From Morchella semilibera (taxonomy: Eukaryota > Ascomycota > Pezizomycetes > Pezizales > Morchellaceae), in the NCBI GenBank assembly GCA_009192285.1, contig CM018607.1, positions 738,872 to 802,871 on the forward strand: 64,000 bases of DNA. The letters are read 5' to 3'. Made by a program: the position numbers and the translations under genes. Positions 56,071 through 64,000 of this stretch are shown piece by piece. The notes below the pieces were generated by a model. It saw only the letters and a program-made list of their open reading frames with translations, searched no databases and was not told the DNA's origin. Each line of letters begins with the position of its first letter. The first letter of the stretch is position 1.

Positions 56071-57682
56071 GACAATATATTAATATATTGTTTGAGCTGT
56101 GTTGAATCACCAGAGAGGAAACACATCAGAAAATTGGTGAGGAAAAGGCATCATGGAAATGAATCTGAGTGCCTTTTACAAAAGCATACCCTTTAACATT
56201 TACCAAAACTGACTGTGTGGGAAACGAATCAAAAGATCCATTTATATGGCCGGTAGAGAGGTAGATATGTAACTATTACTAGAGGATGAGATATCCAGCA
56301 GGTTGAAGGGTAGTACCCAATAATAAGGATAGTATATCCTCTCTACAGGATTGATTACACCCTTTTAGAGAGGATATCATATCTCAATATAGGGATAAAA
56401 ACGGTATCTACTAACGAGGATGATATATCCAAAACCTTCGGTACCCTAGGGCTATAGCTACATGTAGTCAACATAACCCTAAAACAATTGCCGCAGCCGT
56501 GATATATACACAATTATCTAGATTTAAGATCCGCTATCCGGTGGCCAGACGTGTTTGACAATGCAGGCCGGTACCTGGAACGGTACGAATATTCCCCGCG
56601 ATACATGATGGCGACATTACGGGCATAGGTAACACATAATTTGGATGCATCTTCTCCCTCTTTTGCTGTGATCTCACTCCCCGATTGTAAGATGAAATCC
56701 CCAGACTTACGTCCTCCTCCCCCCCCCCTAATTTAACCCTATTATACATTATATATCGCGGAGATCTTGAGGTTGGCCATATTTGTGGACTGCCTAGCGA
56801 TAGCTCCTTGGTCACGGTGTTATATCTTATATTTGGCTGCCGTTGATGGGGGCGAGATGCCTGTAGCCATTATAGTACCTTTAATTATATCTTAAGCCTT
56901 AACAGATAATATGTACTATTGATGTATATTCTTCCCGATTCAGTGGTATAGAAATATGAACAAATATTTGTGGTGGGGAAAACACAGAAAAATATGTCCC
57001 GCCGGGATATGCGTATTTTAATTTCAATTAAGGAATATCCCAGGAGTATGGATGTCTGGTGGTAAGAAGCACGTTCTTAGCGGTTGGCGAGGTTGGATGC
57101 TTCCCCTGGTGTACGATCAAGATTATAATATGGTAGTTGATATTTGTGTAATGGGTATCAGCCAGTTCTAAGGAGCAAAAGCAAATATCAAGTGCGGTGT
57201 ATGAAGCTTTATCAGCCTGGTATTGTGCTTCGAGGGGTGATAAGACAAGCAATTGGAACATAAAACCTCTGATATAAAAGGGGATGTTTGATAACAAAGG
57301 AAAAGGAGGGGATCCAAAGGACCCTCTCCTCCAACCAGTGAGGTGGAAACACTGATGTAGCTGTAGCTGATGTGGGATACGCCTTGTGAGAATGCCGAAT
57401 GATCAGATAGCATATAACAAGAGGAAAACAAAAAGACACACACAAAGAAAGATAAATATAGGACAGAAAACGAACGCCCAGTCCAGTCCAGCCAAATCCC
57501 AATATCCCGCCCCAATAAACACCCAAAAAAGTAGCCGGTAATTGCCGTGATTCCCCCCAAACCTTCCGCCCCGTCATAATATTACATCACAAAGTCCAGC
57601 TCTAAGTCTGAATTATCCAAAATCCTTATTACCACTCAAATGTCCATGATGATCGTCTAAATCGGGAAGAACCAACTCTAAC
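56071..57682. other. Intergenic, no supported gene
   Basis: Inverted repeats of TATCCTCTCTA/TAGAGAGGATA near 56333-56375, within a block bordered by AGGATGAGATATCC (56283) and AGGATGATATATCC (56417), could be a decayed small element. CTACATGTAG at 56458. The overlapping minus frames 57028-57577 are hydrophobic but low in information, so I do not call them. The minus frame 57613-57846 overlaps the gene call that follows. Confidence 0.45.
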
Positions 57683-58039
57683 TCATTTTCGTAGCTCACC
57701 CTCTCGCCTCCGCATCCCATGTAGTCTTCCACAATTAACGAACTTATCGTTCCCGATTGCCAAGTCCAGACCACCGCCACAGCTGGAGATTGGAAATGGC
57801 CTTTGGGTATTCTGATAGTTATCCGGGTATTGGTAGGGGTATCCAACAGCTAGTGAGGATGGAAGAAATCCTGGGTATCGACAACAATCTGACGGCCAGC
57901 TCTGCGAGTTGGTTGTCAGTTCGATCTCGAGAAACTGTAGTTCTATGGGATCGAAGTAACGTACGATTTGCGGTACTGGTTTGGCGTTTATGGCCCCCTC
58001 TTCAGGGTGCTGTGCAGATTTTGATGACATGCAACCCAT
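57683..58039 (-). CDS. Possible small acylated protein (MGCMSSK N-terminus)
   Basis: 118 codons from an ATG at 58039. The N-terminus MGCMSSK fits a dual lipidation signal (myristoyl-glycine 2, palmitoyl-cysteine 3), which would place the protein on membranes. The middle has a Tyr/Pro-rich patch (GYPYQYPDNYQNTQ). A good intron, GTACGT..CTGAC..CGCAG of 63 bp, lies after residue 25 and is a multiple of three without a stop, so both spliced (97 residues) and retained (118) forms are open. Family unknown; the reading frame near the 3' end is uncertain because a second frame also stays open there. Confidence 0.35.
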   Translation of the reverse strand: MGCMSSKSAQHPEEGAINAKPVPQIVRYFDPIELQFLEIELTTNSQSWPSDCCRYPGFLPSSLAVGYPYQYPDNYQNTQRPFPISSCGGGLDLAIGNDKFVNCGRLHGMRRREGELRK

Positions 58040-60151
58040 CTCGTTACAGACGTGAGGTGATGAAGGGATTTGTTTTGGTCTTCTACTTATATTCGTAGAC
58101 TGGAGGACTCTCAGTAGTAAAATATGACTTTTAATTTTAGAGAATGTACCTAGCGATTCGATTGAGAGGTATTAGGAGGTGAACTTATATATCACTATCG
58201 ACTTGAGTGAGAAAGAAACGAGGAATGTCTATGGGGTTGCTGATCGAATGTACTGTGGTGGATAAGTGGCGCTTCCTCAATATCATAGAGAACTTTCTCA
58301 GTCCTTATATATCCACAGTAGCTAGGTAAGAGTAGGTGAGGCCGGGAAAGACAGGACAGGGCTACAGGCCCATGATCGCAAACAAAACACAGTATGTACG
58401 GCAGTTCTTCCTACCCTCCGAAATGCGTAAAGCCGTGTGGTAGGTGGTGTGCACCCCTTACATGTCTCTGGAATGTCACACATACGTGAACGGAAAGCAC
58501 TGTGGGAAGGGGTCAAGCGCCCTTTAGTGTCTTTAAGACAATTGACTGAAGGTAGATGATCGTAGAATGGATTGGGTGGCTTCCACCCAGATCAGACTAT
58601 TGAATAAATTATAGAGACGCGATTAAACCCATCTATAATCTATGCCTGAATGGAGTTTATGTGGCACGTGTTTTGAATATCCAAAACTACTGTGCACTTC
58701 TAGAGCAGTCGACAGCTGATTGATGGTCTCACTTATGTCGTCTATGAGGGTTCTCTATACCTACTCCAAGTGAGCACCCCAGCCGGAACTCCACACTTCC
58801 TTCCAGAGTAGCTGCTGTGGCTTGAGATCAGACTTATCTTTGAGGCGTAACTACTAATGCATTTCATGTCTCAGATCTCATCGCCAAGCAAGGGAATGAC
58901 TTGTAGTGACTTCAATGAAAGCTGTCCAACAAGGTGGCTTTTTCCTCCGCATTCTCCAAACTAAACCATACGTCAAGTCTTCGAGCTGGGAGGCCCCACC
59001 ATGCCAGCCACTGGTTGTCTTCGAGGCTGGAGATTCATGTTTGCCCGGCCAAAATCAATATGTTACTCTGCCGTACATTTCCTGAATTCACCCGTACGTC
59101 CTTCACGAGGAATTTGATAAAAGCTGTGGGAACAAAATGAAATATGGCAGTATAGTAGCTTCACACAGAGAAAACGTCGGAATTCGCGCCCTCTCCCAAG
59201 TGCAAAATGAACGGATTTCAAGACAAATCTTAGCCCGACTCGGCCTGAACTCGGTACTCAATCAGGTAAATAGGCGCGCGAGTTTCCCTCTTGGTAATTA
59301 TGCAATCACTCAACAAATTGAGAGGCGTCCGCCTCGATACCCCCTTGTTGTCATTCCTACCCATGGGTCAGCGCGAACATCTTGCGCCCCTTGTTCATGC
59401 GCAGGAAGACCTGGCTTGTAGTTCTCCAACCGGCACAACTTTTGAGGTAATACCACCAAAACTTTCAAGTGCCCTAACCATCCTGCACTCCCTAGCTAAC
59501 CAAAAGGGGATATTAGCCCCCAGATTATATACAACATTAGATTAATTTGCCCTAACGCCATTCCCCACCGTCATGAGCTTTATTTGTCATTGGGTTCGCG
59601 AGTAAAGCAGTCTGTATATAGGTATCGCCAACTAGACTGTCACACAACTCTCGGCTGCAATGGTGCGGCATGGTACATTCGGTTCCTTCCGTATAGTAAC
59701 CGTCATAGCTTTGATGCCCTGGTCCGATCTGGACCTAACTCTCGGGAATTCTTCTAAAACTCGCCTCTATAGAAGTGCAACCGTGGTATTTGTCAGTAGG
59801 CCCTCCGGCCACTAAAAAGAAAAGGTGGGAGGGTATAATAAGCTAGGGAGTGAGTACGAAGCGGTGCCTATTCCGCCGATTTAGAAATATGATACTACCT
59901 CTAAATAGTAGCAGGATACACTTCTAGGATAAAATTATGTCCTTAATTTGGTCTGTGTACTAGATACGGGAAACGATATAAAACATGAAAAGAAAGAAAA
60001 TCGGTCAATGAGTATGTTATTAAGGCAACAATCCTGCATGAACGACAAAGTTCATCAAGGCCAACTATTGAAAGCCAGGTTTGTAAGTTTATAGTTTAGG
60101 CGTTAACGGTTTTAAAAATTTGGGTTCTACCTTGTCTTAATACTGTTGTAT
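58040..60151. other. Intergenic, no supported gene
   Basis: Spacer with overlapping short frames (58934-59140, 59137-59421, 59291-59545). The last has coding-like composition but no motif or splice context I can support. A likely 3' UTR of the aldehyde dehydrogenase gene lies near 60100-60151. Confidence 0.45.
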
Positions 60152-61946
60152 TTATTTCGGGTAGTCTTTGAAATGATAGCTTTTCAGCCTTACAAATGCG
60201 TCGAACCCGAACTTACTCAACGTCACACCTCGTCCCGAATCTTTCCAACCAGTCCAAGCAAGATCCTATGGTTGAACCATCAACGTGTCAGCGTTAGAAC
60301 GGACCCCCCGCACATACACGCGCGAGTGCGCCATTTGAGACCAAAGCAAATTCCAAAACGAGACCTCGGCTCCGGGTTTTCTTGCGGGGCGAAACAAAGT
60401 GAAGTTCAAAAAAAGCAAACAAGAAACATGCTCTCTCTCTATGGAGCAGACCACAGACGCGCTAGAGAAGAAAACTGGTGTCTATAAAAGCGAACGAGAG
60501 GTAAAAAGATGATCTAGAACTCACCGGACTAGGATAATCGCATCGGTTCACAAACACTGTTCCTGCCTCGACATGTTCTGCGAGTTTTTGCCCAGTCTCA
60601 ACGTCCTTCGTCCAGATGCTAGCCGTGAGACCAAAGTCTGAATCATTCATCAAACTCACGGCTTCATAATCACCAGGGACCTTCATGACAGGGATAATGG
60701 GTCCAAACGTCTCTTCCCTCAAGACTCTCATTTCGTGACTACAATCAGCTAAAATCTCCGGTCTGACAAAAGTCTCCCCAAGCTTTGACCCCTCAGAAAA
60801 AACGTTTGGCGTCAGATTCCTAGCACCTTTATCTTCAGCGTCTTTTACATGCTCAGCAATAGTCCGGGCAGATTTGGCGGATACGACGGGACCTAGATGG
60901 GTTGTTTTGTCGAAGGGATCGCCTAGTTTATATGCGTTAAGTATTCCCACCAGCTTCTCCAAGAACTCTTCATATATGTTCTCGTGGACATAGACCCGCT
61001 CTATGGAGCAGCAGCTTTGCCCAGAATTGAAAACTGCCCCGTCAACTATCTCTTCAGCGGCCCATGCGATATCCACATCTGGGCGGATGTAAGCTGGATC
61101 GTTCCCGCCAAGTTCCAATCCAACTGGAACAACTCTAGATGCAGCAGCTTTTTGTACAGCTATACCCCCGGCCACGGAACCTGTAAACGAAATGGACTTT
61201 ACGTCGGGCTCCCGAACTAGTGCTTCAAGGACGGCATTGTTCCCACAGTGGACAGTCTGCAAGACGTTTTCTGGGAGCCCGGCCTCGGCAAAAATAGAGA
61301 CAAAGTGCTCGGCGATTGTTGGGGTTTGTGGAGATGGCTTTAAAAGAAGGGTATTTCCAGCCAAGATTGCAGGGACTAGCGAGTTTATCAGGATGAGGTA
61401 CGGGTACTATATTATTGTTAGCTCTCAAAAATCGCCATCTCGTGAAAATAAACTTTTAAGGGGATGTGGTGGGTCAAACATTCCAAGCGAAGATAATCAG
61501 AACCTATGGTCAAGTCAGTACTGGCCCACCCCGAACTCTTAGCACTATAATCAGATGCCTACCGGTCCTAGAGGCTCCTTTCTGATAAACCTCTTAAACC
61601 CTTCTTGAGCTTCCCCAGGTGAGTCACTTAGAGCCTCATCCGAGACTTTTAGTAGGTATTGAGCTCGCATGACCGCCGTAGCGATTTCCTTTCCAGTATA
61701 AGCAATTGGCCTTCCCATCTGCTCGGTAAGCTCCTTTGCCAAATCATCTGTCTTGCTTAATAGGATATCTAGTGCTCTTTGGACGATTTCTTGACGCTTT
61801 GCAAGTGAGTGGGTTTTCCGGAAGGTGGAAAATGCCTTTTTAGATGCCGACAAAATAGATGGAATCTCGGAGATTGATAGACCCTGTCGAGAGAGAATGG
61901 GTTTCCCGGTTATCGGGGAAATTGTTGTGATTGTTTCTTCGGCCAT
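60152..61946 (-). CDS. NAD(P)-dependent aldehyde dehydrogenase
   Basis: Oxidises aldehydes to acids with NAD(P). Minus-strand exons: 61946-61563, 61503-61480 (24 nt), 61406-60525 and 60265-60152, all phase 0, 467 residues, a normal length. Motifs in order: FRKEPLGP-like FIRKEPLGP, VLIIFAWN/YPYLILINSL (cofactor-binding core), LLLKPSPQTPT, ISFTGSVAGG, VGLELGGNDPAYI with the base glutamate, FNSGQSCCSIERVYVH with the catalytic cysteine, REETFGPIIPV, then DLAWTGWKDSGRGVTLSKFG at the C-terminus. The last intron is long (259 bp) and would be missed by a simple frame search: without it the protein would lack its tail. The subfamily and substrate are uncertain. Confidence 0.9.
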
Positions 61947-62490
61947 CTTGAATTATATTGCACACAGGTTAATACAGCCTTGCAGGAGATAAGTTAGATT
62001 TCCTGGAGAAGTATTTTGAAGTTGGACATGAGGTGGGGTCGAAGTGAAGTAACGCCACAATGATCCCCACCACTCTGGTCGTTAGTCTACCAATTAGAGT
62101 CCTTCAGTGCACCCCCGGCCTGTCGTTTCATGACTAGGCGCCGAGGCCATGTCCTGTTGGCTGGTGCTGAACTTCCAATAGAAGGATCCGGCACGCCCAG
62201 AAGAAATGCAGTTACCACGGCAACATTCATTGAAAAGGGTTAAGGGCGCCTCCAAGTGAAATAGTGTGACTGGGATTCCCATTTTTTGTAGGGGTTGTTA
62301 AAACCCATGTAAACCAGAACCGTGAAGCAGGGGTTCAGAAAATGCCGAGAGTTTTCGAAGGAGTAAACAAAGCTAAAGTGATGAAAATTTTGGCCAAGAT
62401 ATCAAAATGACAATGTCCGAGTCAGAATCTATCATATAGAGAGTGATTGTCTCCACTGCAGCGATCATTGCTGTAGACCCATTTCAGATT
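61947..62490. other. Spacer between aldehyde dehydrogenase and Harbinger transposase
   Basis: Probably holds the dehydrogenase promoter and the left end of the Harbinger element. GGGTTGTTAAAACCCATGTA near 62290 is a candidate terminal sequence, but the opposite end is outside the window, so I cannot confirm it. Confidence 0.4.
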
Positions 62491-63638
62491 ATGCAAATGC
62501 GCATGCGGAAGCGCCGAGCTTTATTTACATATATGCGAACCGACCCTTTGAGACAACAGCTTTTAAAGGATAGATTCCGGATTTCACGACCACAAAGAGG
62601 ACGACCTCCCTATAATCCCACTCGACCATTTTCACTAGCCGCAAAAAATGATACTTGGTGTTTGGAGTTTTTGAGGTTTACCAAGCATCAAATATATGAG
62701 ATGACTGCGGCAATGCACTTGCAGGACCTTATATTCCGTAAAAGGTACAAGACAGAGCCGGAAACCTGTTTATCTCTCGTACTTTATCGGCTTTCATATC
62801 CGACAAGGTATAAAAACTGTTGTGAGGTAAACAATATCTATTTTTTGTTTAATGTATGGTTACTGACTATGAAATTAAGATATTTGGTCACGGTACCTCA
62901 TGGATAGAGGTTATTTTCAACGATACAATTATGTTTATCTACGATCGATATCAACAACTTTTGTATTGGGATCCTATCAGGTTAACACCTGAACAAATCA
63001 GTACCTATTGCCTTGCTATAGATACACCAGAGAATATATGCTATGGCTTTATTGATGGGACTTTTAAAGCGATTTGTCGACTAAGTTCACTCCCACAACG
63101 TACATTCTATTCTGGTTATAAAAAGTTCCATGCGATCAAATTCCAAGCTATAACCACGCCCAATGGGTTGATTTCAAACTTGAATGGACCATATGAGGGT
63201 ACGATCGGCGATTGCCAGTGGTTGATGTTTCAGTTATCAAGATTTTCTGATAAAGTTCAAACCAACTTGCAGTTACCAGATGGTATAGGGCCTTTAGTTT
63301 ATGGTGACCCAGCAGATTTTCTTGCTAGAGGTATCATGGGTGCATATCGCCACCAAAGAGATAGGAACATGAACGCTGAAGAACTCAGGTTTAATCGTTA
63401 TATGGCACAACAGCGGATGACAATTGAATGGGGATTTGGGAAGGCTCTTCAGTAGTGGAATTTTCTTGCACATAGGAATAACCTTAAAATTGGCCTATCA
63501 CCCATCGGTGCTTATTACGCAATTTGTATCCTTCTCTTTAATATTCATACATGCTATTGGGGGTCTGCGACAGCCATGAAGTTCAACTGCTCACCTCCAA
63601 CTATCTACGAATATCTGCACTGGAATCTGATTGAGTAG
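62491..63638 (+). pseudogene. PIF/Harbinger DDE transposase with in-frame TAG
   Basis: Cuts and pastes the element; nuclear. Exon 1 runs from at least 62491 (first ATG of a frame that opens at 62443) to 62826; the intron is 62827-62879 (GTAAAC..TTAAG); the frame then runs on from YKNCCE to IFGHGTSWIEVIFNDT. The DDE core is present: GFIDGTFK (first Asp), GTIGDCQWL (second Asp), YGDPADF, and IEWGFGK (Glu). A TAG at 63453-63455 follows KALQ, after which the frame continues WNFLAHRNNLKIGLSPIGAY to a proper end at 63638, as in the family. It is therefore one nonsense mutation away from full length, or ends early just after the catalytic core. An upstream exon is possible. I call it a pseudogene with that caveat. 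Confidence 0.78.
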
Positions 63639-63667
63639 CATTGTATTGAGAATACTATACACATATA

Positions 63668-64000
63668 TTACTCCTTTGTGTTTACCAATCCTTGCAACAA
63701 AGTAAGAAGCTGACTTTGATTTTCCCTCATTTGTGATTGTAGATCAACACTAACACTCTTAATTTCCTTCCGTAGTTCCTCCTGATCTTTCTGCAATTGA
63801 TCAATTGATGTAGTAGGAGGTTCCGAAAGTGTAGTCGAATAGCGTTCACTAGCTTCTTAATACTATTGGAGACCGTTTCTTGATACATTGCCGCCATTTT
63901 ATCGTCTTGTTCTCGAAGAGAATCCATCAAGAATTCATCATTCAAGCATGAAACTCTCTGTTTTTTTCCAGCGCTCATGCCAGTCCCTACTGCCTCTGTC
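63668..64000 (-). pseudogene. Harbinger accessory (Myb/SANT-like) protein, partial, frameshifted
   Basis: Convergent with the transposase. From the window edge the frame reads TEAVGTGMSAGKKQRVSCLN, then EFLMDSLREQDDKMAAMYQE and SNSIKKL. At about 63852 the frame is lost, and a neighbouring frame continues SERYSTTLSEPPTTSIDQLQ and KDQEELRKEIKSV to a stop at 63668. This polar, coiled-coil-like tail is typical of the second Harbinger gene, whose DNA-binding domain would be N-terminal, beyond the window. It is one base out of register, so inactive as written. Family role is to bring the transposase into the nucleus and to the element ends. Confidence 0.55.

Overview
This is a eukaryotic window, almost certainly from a filamentous ascomycete (Pezizomycotina). 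The protein-coding genes carry short (about 50-110 bp) GT-AG introns. They include a XlnR/Xyr1-type Zn2Cys6 regulator, a Snf2 ATPase with a PHD finger, a GILT-like thiol reductase, a hexokinase-like protein and an aldehyde dehydrogenase, none of them in operon-like order. Genes are sparse and most of the sequence is AT-richer, repeat-laden spacer. An early-diverging lineage such as Pezizomycetes fits the transposon load, but that is inference.

Layout. 0-5 kb: spacer and 5' region. 5.0-8.0 kb: xlnR/xyr1 homologue on + with two introns and a one-base frameshift inside the zinc cluster. 8-20 kb: gene-poor, with several small terminal-inverted-repeat (TIR) elements. 20.1-20.6 kb: a two-exon gene for a small membrane-helix protein with an STGE/STGD motif; relatives or relics lie at 32.6 and 35.0 kb and possibly at 29.8-30.3 kb. 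22.9-27.7 kb: a four-exon 1548-residue Snf2 remodeller on -, which also carries a canonical Zn2Cys6 cluster. 28.6-29.6 kb: GILT-like gene, divergent from it and again with a one-base G-run frameshift. 29.6-40.2 kb: gene-poor repeats. 40.3-43.5 kb: a very GC-rich island with an alpha/beta hydrolase and an atypical hexokinase-like gene. 43.8-46.2 kb: two related six-cysteine secreted proteins on -. 48.9-56.1 kb: a nested retroelement graveyard with solo LTRs having intact target-site duplications, long inverted-repeat elements with LTR-like ends, a chromodomain-bearing integrase fragment, and four copies of a 137-bp TIR element. 57.7-58.0 kb: a possible small acylated protein. 60.2-61.9 kb: aldehyde dehydrogenase on - with a 24-nt exon. 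62.3 kb to the right edge: a PIF/Harbinger element with its transposase and a convergent accessory gene.

The host genes do not form a visible pathway cluster, although xlnR, the hexokinase-like gene and the hydrolase could all touch carbohydrate or lipid nutrition. The clearest biology is genome dynamics: at least three levels of nested insertion can be read from target-site duplications at 52.9-54.8 kb, with an empty site to compare. One-base G-run or C-run length differences recur at xlnR, GILT, an STGD pseudogene and the integrase fragment, which suggests either assembly homopolymer error or real slippage. The palindrome TACATGTA is strikingly over-represented in non-coding DNA. All coordinates, splice sites and counts were worked out by eye.
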